From Gemmatimonadaceae bacterium (GTDB lineage: Bacteria; Gemmatimonadota; Gemmatimonadetes; Gemmatimonadales; Gemmatimonadaceae), in NCBI GenBank assembly GCA_036273715.1, contig DASUHB010000066.1, positions 1 through 64,000 on the forward strand: a DNA stretch of 64,000 bases, given 5' to 3'. The position numbers were made by a program, and so were the translations under genes. Shown piece after piece: positions 32,908 through 42,008 of this stretch. Below the pieces are notes generated by a model. It was not told where the DNA came from and did not search any database. It saw only the letters and a list, made by a program, of their open reading frames with translations. Positions within the stretch are counted from its first letter, which is position 1, and each line of letters begins with the position of its first letter.

Positions 32908-33933
32908 ATGGCATTCCCATATTCCACCGCGTTCCCGGTGCCGCTTTACCTCGCACCGATGGCCGGCGTGTCGGAGTCGCCATTTCGCCGACTCTGCCGA
33001 CGCTTCGGCGCAGACGTGGTGGTCACGGAGTTCTTGAGCGCCGAAGGCATCCGCCGAGAGAACCCGGCAACCATCGAAAAGCTACGCTTCGGAGCGGACG
33101 AACGCCCCATTGGCGTCCAGATTTTCGGCGCCGACCCCGCCGCGATGCGCGAGGCAGCGGCCTTCGTCACCGACGTCTTTGCGCCGGAATTCATCGACAT
33201 CAACTTCGGATGTCCGGTGAAGAAGGTGGTGAAGCGCAACGGCGGCTCGGGATGTCTCAAGGATCTCGGGCTCGTCACCGACGTAATCCGCGCCGTCATC
33301 CAGGGCACGCACCTGCCGGTGACGGTGAAAATCCGCAGCGGCTGGAACGAGGAGATGCGCGACCCGGTGTCGATCGCGCTGCGCTGCCAGGACGCGGGCG
33401 CCCGTGTCCTAACGCTGCACCCGCGCACGCGCGCACAGATGTACTCGGGCGACGCGCGCTGGGACGAGATCGCCGCGGTCGCGAGTGCGCTCGACATTCC
33501 CGTCATCGGAAATGGCGACATCAAATCCGCCGAAGACGCGGTGCGCATGTACCGGGAGACGGGATGCGATGGCGTCATGATCGCGCGCGGATCGTTCGGA
33601 CAGCCGTGGGTGTTCACGCAGGCGCGCGCGTTGCTCGAGGGCAAGCCGATGCCGCCCGCGCCGCCGGTCGAAGAGCGTTTCGCCATCGCCTCCGAACACG
33701 CGCGCATGGCGCAGGCGTACGAGAACGATCCGCGCGGCGCGGCCATCGAGTTCCGCAAGCACCTCGGCTGGTACGTGAAAGGCCTGCCGGGGTCGGCCGA
33801 CATCCGCCGCAAGCTGCACCTCGTGGAGTCGCTCGCCGCCGTGGACGACATCTTCGCCGAATATCTCGCTGCCCGCGCCCGCGGGGAGGTCGAGCCGTCC
33901 GACGGAGCGCTCGCCGAGGCTCGGGCGGCGTGA
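32908..33933 (+). CDS. dusB: tRNA-dihydrouridine synthase (DusB-type)
   Basis: 341 residues, FMN-dependent TIM barrel. LAPMAGVSESPFRRLCRRFG, a VQIFGADP strand, the INFGCPVKKVVKRNGGSG motif with the catalytic Cys, TVKIRSGWNEE, TLHPRTRAQMYSGDARW and IGNGDIKSAEDA. Reduces uridines in the tRNA D-loop. The first gene after the divergent ptsN-like gene. Its TGA overlaps the GTG of larB. Whether it is DusB or another Dus subgroup is inferred from the FGCPVKKV signature. Confidence 0.94.
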   Translation: MAFPYSTAFPVPLYLAPMAGVSESPFRRLCRRFGADVVVTEFLSAEGIRRENPATIEKLRFGADERPIGVQIFGADPAAMREAAAFVTDVFAPEFIDINFGCPVKKVVKRNGGSGCLKDLGLVTDVIRAVIQGTHLPVTVKIRSGWNEEMRDPVSIALRCQDAGARVLTLHPRTRAQMYSGDARWDEIAAVASALDIPVIGNGDIKSAEDAVRMYRETGCDGVMIARGSFGQPWVFTQARALLEGKPMPPAPPVEERFAIASEHARMAQAYENDPRGAAIEFRKHLGWYVKGLPGSADIRRKLHLVESLAAVDDIFAEYLAARARGEVEPSDGALAEARAA

Positions 33934-34688
33934 GACGGGAGCGCGTTCTGGCGCTCCTGCGCCAGGTCGCGTCCGGCGAAGTCGATGCCCAGGCAGCCCT
34001 CGGTGCGTTAGGCGCGCTCGAGTTGCCAGCCACCGAGTCGCTCGGCTTCGCCACCGTCGACCATCACCGCGCGCTCCGGCAGGGCTATCCCGAAGTCATC
34101 TTCGCCGCCGGCAAGACCACCCCTCAAGTGCTCGCGATCGCCGAGCGCATCGCGGAGCGCGGCGAAGGCGTCCTGATCACGCGGCTCGGGCCCGAGATGC
34201 ACGCCGCGCTGCTCGAGCGGTTCCCGTCCATCGACATCAATCCGCTCGGCCGCACGGCCTTCCTTGCGCCCAACGTGCCGGCACCGGTCGGCCGCGGCAC
34301 CATTCTCGTGATCACGGCAGGCACGAGCGATCTCCCCGTTGCCGAAGAAGCCGCGGTGACCGCGCGCTCGCTCGGCAACACGGTGGAGAGGCTCACCGAC
34401 GTCGGGGTGGCCGGGCTGCATCGACTGTTGTCGCAGAGCCGCGCGCTCGAGGACGCGGCGGTGATCATCGTCGTGGCCGGTATGGACGGCGCTTTGCCCT
34501 CCGTGGTGGGCGGCTTGGTGTCGGTGCCCGTGATCGCGGTACCGACGAGCATCGGCTACGGCGCCAGCTTCGGCGGCGTGGCCGCCCTGCTTTCCATGCT
34601 CAACAGTTGCGCCTCGGGCGTGACGGTCGTCAACATCGATAACGGGTTTGGAGCGGCCTTCGCGGCATCGCGAATCACGCACGCCTAA
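33930..34688 (+). CDS. larB: LarB-type carboxylase (nickel pincer cofactor biosynthesis)
   Basis: 252 residues from a GTG overlapping the dusB stop. The C-terminal domain is PurE-like: ILVITAGTSDLPVAEEAAVT, RLTDVGVAGLHRLLSQS, VVAGMDGALPSVVGGLVSVP and IAVPTSIGYGASFGGVAALL. LarB carboxylates nicotinic acid adenine dinucleotide in the synthesis of the nickel-pincer cofactor of lactate racemase-like enzymes. larC, larE and larA are not in the window. The stop TAA lies in a GCCTAAC word. Confidence 0.92.
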   Translation: MRRERVLALLRQVASGEVDAQAALGALGALELPATESLGFATVDHHRALRQGYPEVIFAAGKTTPQVLAIAERIAERGEGVLITRLGPEMHAALLERFPSIDINPLGRTAFLAPNVPAPVGRGTILVITAGTSDLPVAEEAAVTARSLGNTVERLTDVGVAGLHRLLSQSRALEDAAVIIVVAGMDGALPSVVGGLVSVPVIAVPTSIGYGASFGGVAALLSMLNSCASGVTVVNIDNGFGAAFAASRITHA

Positions 34689-34733
34689 CCCAACATCCTG
34701 TCGACATCGCCGAGTTTGTCCCCCGAGAGCCAC

Positions 34734-36545
34734 GTGCCTTCTCGCATCGGCGCGCTCGCACTCTCGGTCGCGCTGACTATCATCGCCACGAGCGTCGTGC
34801 GATCTCCGATCGCCGCGCTGCTGGCGTGTCTCATCGCCGCGCTCGCCTGGCGCGCCGGTGGGCCGTACGCGATCGGCGTCGCGCTTGCATCCGCCCCGAT
34901 ACTCGCCCACTTCGACCCGTTTCTCGCCGCCATGAGCGAGGACTCGCGGTGGATTCGGCTGGCGTGTCTGCTGGCGGCAGGCACGGCGACCGGATTCATT
35001 GCTCGCGCGTCGAGCCGCATCGGCACCGCGGACGCGTGGCTCGATGGCAGCCCGGATCTGCCGCCGTCGTCGCGCACGCCGTCGGTCGAGCGCCTCATGC
35101 GCGACCATGCGTTGGGCCGCGCCGTCGAACGCGATGCGATCGAGCGGCTGCTCGCCGATGCCCAACAATCGCTCGGCGCCGACGATGTGACGCTGTGGCT
35201 GCGCACGGACTCGGGCGCGGCGCGTCCGGCGCTCACGATGCCGGCTGGCGCCCAGCGCGAGCGGCGGACCACGCCGCCGGCGCCGGAGCTGGTTGCGTGG
35301 TCCATGGCACAGGGCATCGTCACCGCAAACCAGGACACCGAGGGCAGCGCGCTCATCGCGGCGCCCCTCGCCGGGTCGGAAGATGAACAGGCCGGCGGCG
35401 TCCTCACGCTGTACGCGGCCAATCGCCACCGGCTGCCGTCGACCGTCCGGCAGGAGCTGACCGCCCACGCCGCCCGGTTAGGCGCATTGCTCGGCCTCCT
35501 GCGCGACGGCCGTGAAACGCGGCAGTACCGCGGCAAAGCCGAGCGCCTTGCCCGGGCCGCCGAGCGGGTGCAGAGCAGCCACGACGTGGCCGGGTTAGGC
35601 CACGCCGTCTGCGACGCGGCGCTCGAGTTGTCCGGGGCCACGCGCGCGGCGTTCGTCGTGTGGGACGAGCGGGAGGAAGTGGGCACGGTGGCGAGCGTTT
35701 CGATGGGGCACGCGGTGCCGGTCGGCTTCGAGGTGACGCCGTCGTCGTTCATCGGCACGGCATGCCGCGAGCGCCAGCGGTTCACGTTGAGCGAGGTGGA
35801 CGCTGCGTCGCAGTACGCGGTGTTCGGCGAAGCGGAACCGCCGCGACGGCTGGGGTCGCTGGCGGTGGTGCCGCTGGTGCGCGAGGGCCGCCCGTTAGGC
35901 GCGGTGGCCGTGGAAGGCGACGAGGCCGGTCAGGTCTCCGTGGTGGAGTCGTCGTTGCTGCTGCTGCTGTCGTCGGTGTCGGCGGCGGCCTTCGTGAACG
36001 TGCGGCATCTCGAGATTGCCACCGTCGAGTCGCGCACCGACCCGCTCACGAACCTGGCAAACCGCCGGGTGTTCGACGAGCGTTTTCGCCAGCACCTGGC
36101 CGAATGCGACCGCAACGGGCAGGTGCTGTCGCTGATACTCGCCGACCTCGACCACTTCAAGCAGATCAACGACACGTACGGTCACACGGCCGGCGATCGT
36201 GTGCTGGCCGCGGTAGCAGCCGCTGCCAAGCGCACGATCCGCGGCATCGACCTGTGCACGAGATACGGCGGTGAAGAGCTGGCGATCTTGCTTCCGCAGA
36301 CGCCAATGGAGCGTGCACGCGAGGTGGCCGAGCGCATCCGCCGCACGTTCGAATCGGCTCGTGTGGAGGTGGACGGACACGTGATCGGTGTAACGGCGTC
36401 GTTTGGGGTGGCGAGCTTCCCGACGAGCACGGGTCGCCACGACTCGCTCTTCTCGGCCGCCGACCGGGCGCTGTACGAGGCCAAGACGGCTGGTAGAAAT
36501 TGCGTGAGGTGCGCCCACGAAAGCAATTTTGCCGTAAAAGCTTAG
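34734..36545 (+). CDS. Membrane diguanylate cyclase with GAF domain
   Basis: About 603 residues from a GTG preceded by GAGAG; a TTG at 34716 is an alternative start. Two or three N-terminal membrane helices (about 5-70), a weakly conserved sensor region, a GAF domain (about 260-410) and a GGDEF domain (about 430-590): DPLTNLANRRVFDERF, ADLDHFKQINDTYGHTAGD, and RGIDLCTRYGGEELAILLP. The active site GGEEL is intact and the RxxD inhibitory site (RGID) is present, so it should make c-di-GMP with product inhibition. An HD-GYP phosphodiesterase is encoded at 61107-62603. Confidence 0.92.
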   Translation: MPSRIGALALSVALTIIATSVVRSPIAALLACLIAALAWRAGGPYAIGVALASAPILAHFDPFLAAMSEDSRWIRLACLLAAGTATGFIARASSRIGTADAWLDGSPDLPPSSRTPSVERLMRDHALGRAVERDAIERLLADAQQSLGADDVTLWLRTDSGAARPALTMPAGAQRERRTTPPAPELVAWSMAQGIVTANQDTEGSALIAAPLAGSEDEQAGGVLTLYAANRHRLPSTVRQELTAHAARLGALLGLLRDGRETRQYRGKAERLARAAERVQSSHDVAGLGHAVCDAALELSGATRAAFVVWDEREEVGTVASVSMGHAVPVGFEVTPSSFIGTACRERQRFTLSEVDAASQYAVFGEAEPPRRLGSLAVVPLVREGRPLGAVAVEGDEAGQVSVVESSLLLLLSSVSAAAFVNVRHLEIATVESRTDPLTNLANRRVFDERFRQHLAECDRNGQVLSLILADLDHFKQINDTYGHTAGDRVLAAVAAAAKRTIRGIDLCTRYGGEELAILLPQTPMERAREVAERIRRTFESARVEVDGHVIGVTASFGVASFPTSTGRHDSLFSAADRALYEAKTAGRNCVRCAHESNFAVKA

Positions 36546-36583
36546 TGGCGCGTGATCGTGGCCGAGCACGAGGCGGCGGCGCA

Positions 36584-36612
36584 TTGACCGGCTGGGCCAA
36601 TTGATCTAGATT
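36584..36612 (+). promoter_or_regulatory. Promoter of tmRNA
   Basis: TTGACC (36584-36589), exactly 17 bases, TAGATT (36607-36612). It ends 9 bases before the mature 5' end. Confidence 0.75.
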
Positions 36613-36621
36613 TTGTGTCGA

Positions 36622-36974
36622 GGGGGCGACTGGCTTCGACGGGGTAGGTGAAGCGGTGGCCGCGTGCCCAGGTCCTCGAGCCCTGGTAAATCACTCGGGA
36701 AATTTCATAACTGCCAACAACAACTTGGCTCTGGCTGCGTAACTCCGGTTACTGCACCTGCCCGTTGGGAAGCTCGCCTGAGGCGGCTTGACGGGTAACG
36801 AAAATTCGGGCTAGCGCGCCGTTGCGTCTTCCGGCGGTGCGCAAAATCAAAGAAGACTCGTCCAGCAGTGGGCGGCCCATTGGCCAGCGGCTGGAGACCT
36901 CAATCGATGGGCTACGCACGTAGACGCTGCTTTGGATCTTGTCTCGGACCGGGGTTCGAATCCCCGCGCCTCCA
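36622..36974 (+). ncRNA. ssrA: Transfer-messenger RNA (tmRNA)
   Basis: One-piece tmRNA of about 353 nt. The 5' end GGGGGCGACTGGCTTCGACG and the 3' end with T-arm CGGGGTTCGAATCCCCG and CGCCTCC are characteristic; GGGGGCG pairs with CGCCTCC as the acceptor stem. The 3' CCA is not encoded. The tag frame at 36713-36742 reads ANNNLALAA then TAA. With SmpB it rescues stalled ribosomes and tags the products for proteolysis. It has its own promoter (36584) and a very strong terminator (36982). Confidence 0.96.
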
Positions 36975-36981
36975 TGGTGTC

Positions 36982-37021
36982 CAACGGCCGGCTCGGCACT
37001 CGAGCCGGCCGTTGGCGTTTT
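36982..37021 (+). terminator. Rho-independent terminator of tmRNA
   Basis: A perfect 14-base stem, CAACGGCCGGCTCG (36982-36995) with CGAGCCGGCCGTTG (37001-37014), loop GCACT, followed by GCGTTTT. The strongest hairpin of the window. Confidence 0.88.
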
Positions 37022-37040
37022 CCGCACGTACCTTTGCCTG

Positions 37041-38096
37041 ATGCCCAGGCCGCGCACACCGCAGGAACGCGCACCCGCCGCGGCGCCGACGGTACACGAC
37101 CCCGGTGTCGAGGATGCGCGCGAACGCGCGTCCCGGCTCGCGGCGCCCGGCGCGGCGCCGCTGCGTACGCCTAACGGATCGATCGTCAGATTCGGCACCG
37201 CGTCGTGGACCGACCCGACGCTGGTGCGCTCGGGTGTGTTCTACCCCAGCCAAGCGACGTCGGCCGAGGCGCGGCTCAAGTATTACGCATCGCAGTTCTC
37301 GATGGTCGAAGTCGACTCGCCGTACTACGCGCTGCCGGCGCGACAAACTGTGGAAGCGTGGGCGGACCGCACGCCCGAGACGTTTCGGTTCGACGTCAAG
37401 GCGCACGCGCTCATGACCGGCCAGCCGTCTGAGGTCGCACGCCTGCCAGCGGAGCTTCGCGAGGCGCTGCCCGCTCCGCTCGATCAGAAGCCGCGCGTCT
37501 ACGCGAAAGACCTGCCGCCCGAGGTGGCCGACGCCGTGTGGTCGACCTTCATCGACGCGCTGCTGCCGCTCCGCGAGACGGACAAGTTAGGCGCGGTGCT
37601 GATGCAGTACCCGCGGTGGTTCCTCCCCGGGCACGCGAGCCGCGACCAGATCCTCGATGCGCACCATCGTTTTGGCGACGTGCCGTTCACGGTCGAGTTG
37701 CGGAATGCGCTCTGGTTCAACGCGCGGAACGCCGAGCATACGCTGCGGTTCTTCGAGGATCACGGCATCCCGTTCGTGATGGTCGACGAGCCGCAGGGGC
37801 TCAAGAGCAGCGTGCCGCCGGTGGTGGCCGTGACGGCGCCGCGTCTCGCGGTGATCCGGTTTCACGGGCGCCGCGCCGAGACGTGGGAGCGCACGGGTGT
37901 CACGACGACGGAGAAGTTTCGCTATCTGTACGACGCGCGCGAGCTCGAGGCGTGGGCGCCGCGCGTCGGCGAGATCGCCGGGCGCGCGCAGGAGGTGCAC
38001 GTGGTGATGAACAACTGCTACGCGAACTACGGGACGACGAACGCGATCGAGTTGGCGGCGATGGTGCGCCACGTGTACGAAGGCGGACCAAGTTAG
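37041..38096 (+). CDS. DUF72 (YecE-like) TIM-barrel protein
   Basis: 351 residues. VRFGTASWTDPTLVRSGVFY, YASQFSMVEVDSPYYALPA, FRFDVKAHALMT, a LMQYPRWF strand, FTVELRNALWFN, VIRFHGRR..TWERTG, and VVMNNCYANYGTTNA are hallmark DUF72 strands. The first 45 residues are a Pro/Ala/Arg-rich extension. Function of the family is unproven; relation to sugar-phosphate-type TIM barrels and to nucleic acid repair has been suggested. The TAG stop lies inside AGTTAGGCG. Convergent with the MBL-fold gene. Confidence 0.88.
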   Translation: MPRPRTPQERAPAAAPTVHDPGVEDARERASRLAAPGAAPLRTPNGSIVRFGTASWTDPTLVRSGVFYPSQATSAEARLKYYASQFSMVEVDSPYYALPARQTVEAWADRTPETFRFDVKAHALMTGQPSEVARLPAELREALPAPLDQKPRVYAKDLPPEVADAVWSTFIDALLPLRETDKLGAVLMQYPRWFLPGHASRDQILDAHHRFGDVPFTVELRNALWFNARNAEHTLRFFEDHGIPFVMVDEPQGLKSSVPPVVAVTAPRLAVIRFHGRRAETWERTGVTTTEKFRYLYDARELEAWAPRVGEIAGRAQEVHVVMNNCYANYGTTNAIELAAMVRHVYEGGPS

Positions 38097-38177
38097 GCGC
38101 TCGGGCGGGAGCCGGTGCGGCCGGACGGACAGCAACATCGAATTCGCGGCTCGCTCGGCCGCCGGGCATCGTGATGC

Positions 38178-39122
38178 CTACCGATAGACGTCGAGGTCCC
38201 GCGCCACGACGAACGGCCCAGCGTAGAGCGCCCGCAGTCTCGCGTAGCTCCGCTCCGCCGCGGGGCCGTCGGGCCGCTGGTGATACAGCACCAGGAGCTT
38301 GGGCTGCGTCGCCGTAGCGATCGCCGCCAAGTCTTCGACCGTGGTATGAAAGTGCTTGAAGTAGGGCGTCGCATCCTCCTCGAGCACCGTCCCGCCCTCG
38401 TGGAGGAGCAGGTCGCACCCATGACACTGGCCTAACACACCCGACGGCGGACCCGTGTCACCCGACAGCACGATGTCCTTGTCCGGCGTCGTGATGCGGA
38501 AGCCGAACGCCTGCGCCCAACTCCCGTGATGCTCGAGGAAGGCGGTCACCGTGACGAGCGAGTCGCGATAGACCACACCGGGACCGATCTCGTGTACGCG
38601 CACCACGGGGCCCGCCTCGCCTTGATGCTCACCACCGCGCCCGGTGCGCACCGCGATGTCTTCGGCATAGGCGGCGATGAGATGATCCGTCATCTGCTGC
38701 AGCCCGCCGGGCCCGTACACGTCGAGCGGCGCGTGCCGCGCGCCCTCGAGCGTCCACGACGTGAAGATGAGGTCGGCGTAGCCTAACGTATGGTCGGAAT
38801 GCAGGTGCGTCACGAAGGCCGTGCGCAGAGCCGATGCGCCGGTCGGCGCGAGGCCCATGCCTAACGCCGCCGCCCAACGCCGCATCACGCCCACGCCGAT
38901 GTCGAAGAGATACGGCGTCGCGTCGACGATGACGACGACCGCCGGCCCGAAGCGGTCGGGATCTGCCGGCGGCGCACCGGTGCCGAGCATCACCACCCGC
39001 GTTCGGCCGTATGCGCTCGGAGCTTGCGCGCACAACCTTGCCGTCGACGCGGCGCCCAGTGCGAGCACGCCGACCGCGGCTGCGCGAATTGCCATCCTGA
39101 CCTGTGATCCGGGTCGCATCAT
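38178..39122 (-). CDS. Exported metallo-beta-lactamase-fold hydrolase (arylsulfatase/RNase Z-like)
   Basis: 314 residues from the second Met of an MM pair, chosen because GGGGGA lies 8 bases upstream; upstream in-frame ATGs exist (39131, 39227). A signal peptide (about 1-33, ending RLCAQ) is followed by RVVMLGTGAPPADPDRFGPA, the metal site THLHSDHTLGYADL, EHHG, VLSGDTGPPSG and LLHEGGTV. The layout matches secreted members of the RNase Z/arylsulfatase branch with both metals retained. Probably a periplasmic hydrolase; substrate unknown. Confidence 0.85.
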   Translation of the reverse strand: MMRPGSQVRMAIRAAAVGVLALGAASTARLCAQAPSAYGRTRVVMLGTGAPPADPDRFGPAVVVIVDATPYLFDIGVGVMRRWAAALGMGLAPTGASALRTAFVTHLHSDHTLGYADLIFTSWTLEGARHAPLDVYGPGGLQQMTDHLIAAYAEDIAVRTGRGGEHQGEAGPVVRVHEIGPGVVYRDSLVTVTAFLEHHGSWAQAFGFRITTPDKDIVLSGDTGPPSGVLGQCHGCDLLLHEGGTVLEEDATPYFKHFHTTVEDLAAIATATQPKLLVLYHQRPDGPAAERSYARLRALYAGPFVVARDLDVYR

Positions 39123-39278
39123 GATCGCCATCCCCCGATGTGCAGCTACGGCCGTCCATCCGCTGGTCCCGATTCTATGCGGCAAGGCGCGCGCACGCCA
39201 GAGCTCGGCACTGGAGCGGCGCGCCATCCCGCGGCGCCTAACGGACTGCGGCGCGACCCGGAGGCGCGGCGGCAGTCG

Positions 39279-41951
39279 TTACTGCGACTGGTTCGCCAGC
39301 GCGGCCTGGGCGGCGGCCAGCCGCGCGATCGGTACGCGGAACGGTGAGCACGACACGTAATTGAGCCCGGCCTCCTGACAGAACCGAATCGACTTCGGTT
39401 CGCCACCGTGCTCGCCGCAGATGCCGGTCTTGAGCCCCGGTTTGACGCGCCGCCCTTCGGTGACGGCGTACCGAATGAGCTTGCCCACGCCGACCGTGTC
39501 CAACACCTGGAAGGGATCTTCGGCCAGAATCCCCTTGTCGACGTAGAACGGCAGGAAGCGGCCGGCGTCGTCGCGGCTCAGGCCGAACGTGGTCTGCGTG
39601 AGATCGTTGGTGCCGAAGGAGAAGAAGTCGGCCTTGGCGGCGATCTCGTCGGCGGTGAGCGCGGCGCGCGGCAGCTCGATCATCGTGCCAATCGTGTAGG
39701 GCACGTCTTCGCCCATGGCGCCCAGCACTTGCCGTGCGGCCTCTTCGAGGATGGCGCGCTGGTTCTCGAACTCCTTCACCGTCGAGACCAGCGGGATCAT
39801 GATCTCCGGCTGGACGTCGATGCCGCGCCGCTTGCTGCGCACCGCGGCCTCGAAGATGGCGCGGCCCTGCATCTCCGTGATCTCGGGATACGTGATGCCC
39901 AACCGGCAGCCGCGGTGGCCGAGCATCGGGTTCACCTCCCGCAGCGACTCGACGATGCGGCCGAGCTCCTCGCGCCGCATGCCTAACGTATGGGCGAGGC
40001 GCTTGGCGTCTTCGCCGCCGTGCGGCAAGAACTCGTGCAGCGGCGGGTCCAGCAGCCGGATGGTGACCGGAAGGCCGGCCATCGCTTCGAAAATTCCGTC
40101 GAAATCCTGGCGCTGCATGGGCAGCAGCTTGGCCAGCGCGCGCCGGCGGCCGCCTTCATCGCGGGCGACGATCATCTCGCGCATCGCCACGATGCGGTCG
40201 CCCTCGAAGAACATGTGCTCGGTACGGCAGAGTCCGATCCCTTCGGCGCCGAAGCCGCGCGCGATCCGCGCGTCCTGCGGCGTGTCGGCGTTGGCACGCA
40301 CGCGGAGCGTGCGCATCTCGTCGGCCCAGCCTAACAGACGGGCGAACGATTGGTACGTCGCCGAATCGGCGCCGCGCATCGTGCCGGAGAGCACGCGCAC
40401 GACGTCGCTGGGCATCGTGGGCAGATGCCCCGCGAACACGCGGCCGCTCGCGCCGTCGAGCGTGACCCAATCGCCCTCGTCCACCGTTTTGCCGTCCACG
40501 GTGAAGCGGCGGTGCTCGAGATCGACGTGGATGTCCTTGCAGCCCACCACCGCACATTTGCCCATGCCGCGCGCGACGACGGCCGCGTGACTCGTCATGC
40601 CGCCGCGTGCCGTTAGTACGGCGCGCGCGGCGACGATGCCGTGAAAGTCCTCGGGCGTCGTTTCTTCGCGCACGAGGATCACGGCCTCACCCCCTGCGGC
40701 GCGCTGCTCGGCCGCGTCGGGGTCGAACACCGCGCGCCCGCTCGCCGCGCCGGGGCTGGCCGGGAGACCGGTCGCGATCGGCTTTGCGTGCGCCGACGGA
40801 TCGATGATCGGATGAAGCAACTGGTCGAGCTGCGACGGATCGACGCGCTGAACCGCCTCGCGCTTCTGAATCAGCCCTTCGCTCACCATCTCGTCGGCAA
40901 TGCGCACGGCCGCCGCCGACGTGCGTTTGCCCGTGCGCGTCTGCAGCAAGTACAGTTTGCCGCGCTCGACGGTGAATTCTATGTCCTGCATGTCGTGGTA
41001 GTGCTGCTCCAGACGCTCCTGCGTCGCCATGAGCTCTTCGTACGCACCGGGCAAGCGTTCGGCCATCTGATCGATGTGCAGCGGCGTGCGAATGCCGGCC
41101 ACGACGTCCTCGCCCTGCGCGTTCACGAGGAACTCGCCGAAAAACCGCTTCTCGCCGGTGGAGGGATCGCGCGTGAATGCGACGCCGGTGCCCGAGTCGT
41201 CGCCCATGTTGCCGAACACCATCGCGACGACGTTGACGGCCGTGCCTAACGTTTCCGGAATGCCGTTGACCTTGCGGTAGTCCACGGCTTTCTTGAGCGT
41301 CCACGATTTCCAGACCGCCTCGATCGCGCCCCACAGCTGCACCTGCGGATCCATGGGGAACTCGGCGCCCAGTGTTCGCTGCACGAGCGACTTGTACTCT
41401 TCGACGAGATTGCGCAGCGCGTCTTCGCTCAGCTGGGCGTCGGTCTCCACGCCCTGGTGTTCGCGTTTGGCGGTGAGCAGCCGCTCGAACTCGTGCATCG
41501 GCACCCCCAGCACGACGTCGCCGTACATCTGGATGAACCGGCGATACGAATCGTAGGCGAAGCGCGCGTTGCCGCTCTCGCGCGCCAGGCCGACCACGGT
41601 GCGGTCGTTGAGGCCCAGGTTGAGGATGGTCTCCATCATGCCGGGCATCGAGATCGGCGCGCCGGAGCGCACCGACACGAGCAGCGGCGAAGCGGCGTCG
41701 CCTAACCGGCGGCCGGCGGCCTGCTCGAGATGCTCGAGCTGCGACGCCACCTCCTCCCGGAGGCCCACCGGCTCCTGTTTGGTCTGCAGATACGACACGC
41801 ACGCTTCGCAGGCGATCGTGAATCCGGCCGGCACGGGGACGCCGAGGTTGGTCATCTCGGCGAGATTGGCGCCCTTGCCGCCGAGCACCGCCTTCATGTC
41901 CTTGGTGCCGTCAGCTGTGCCGTTGCCGAAGAAATAGACGAGCCTGGACAC
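39279..41951 (-). CDS. ppdK: Pyruvate, phosphate dikinase
   Basis: 890 residues, full length, GTG start. N-terminal ATP-grasp (LVYFFGNGTADGTKDMKAVL ... GGKGANLAEMTNLGVPVPAGF), a swivelling domain with GGMTSHAAVVARGMGKCAVV (phosphorylatable His) and a C-terminal PEP/pyruvate TIM barrel (GLCRTEHMFFEGDRI ... LKTGICGEHGGE). Interconverts pyruvate, ATP and Pi with PEP, AMP and PPi, giving flexible glycolysis/gluconeogenesis. Lies downstream of purF on the same strand with a 57-base gap, so it may be the last gene of that transcript. Confidence 0.97.
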   Translation of the reverse strand: MSRLVYFFGNGTADGTKDMKAVLGGKGANLAEMTNLGVPVPAGFTIACEACVSYLQTKQEPVGLREEVASQLEHLEQAAGRRLGDAASPLLVSVRSGAPISMPGMMETILNLGLNDRTVVGLARESGNARFAYDSYRRFIQMYGDVVLGVPMHEFERLLTAKREHQGVETDAQLSEDALRNLVEEYKSLVQRTLGAEFPMDPQVQLWGAIEAVWKSWTLKKAVDYRKVNGIPETLGTAVNVVAMVFGNMGDDSGTGVAFTRDPSTGEKRFFGEFLVNAQGEDVVAGIRTPLHIDQMAERLPGAYEELMATQERLEQHYHDMQDIEFTVERGKLYLLQTRTGKRTSAAAVRIADEMVSEGLIQKREAVQRVDPSQLDQLLHPIIDPSAHAKPIATGLPASPGAASGRAVFDPDAAEQRAAGGEAVILVREETTPEDFHGIVAARAVLTARGGMTSHAAVVARGMGKCAVVGCKDIHVDLEHRRFTVDGKTVDEGDWVTLDGASGRVFAGHLPTMPSDVVRVLSGTMRGADSATYQSFARLLGWADEMRTLRVRANADTPQDARIARGFGAEGIGLCRTEHMFFEGDRIVAMREMIVARDEGGRRRALAKLLPMQRQDFDGIFEAMAGLPVTIRLLDPPLHEFLPHGGEDAKRLAHTLGMRREELGRIVESLREVNPMLGHRGCRLGITYPEITEMQGRAIFEAAVRSKRRGIDVQPEIMIPLVSTVKEFENQRAILEEAARQVLGAMGEDVPYTIGTMIELPRAALTADEIAAKADFFSFGTNDLTQTTFGLSRDDAGRFLPFYVDKGILAEDPFQVLDTVGVGKLIRYAVTEGRRVKPGLKTGICGEHGGEPKSIRFCQEAGLNYVSCSPFRVPIARLAAAQAALANQSQ

Positions 41952-42008
41952 GACGATCGGGTCTCCGCGATGAATGTCGGAGGGCCGCCGGACGGGCGGC
42001 CCAATTGC

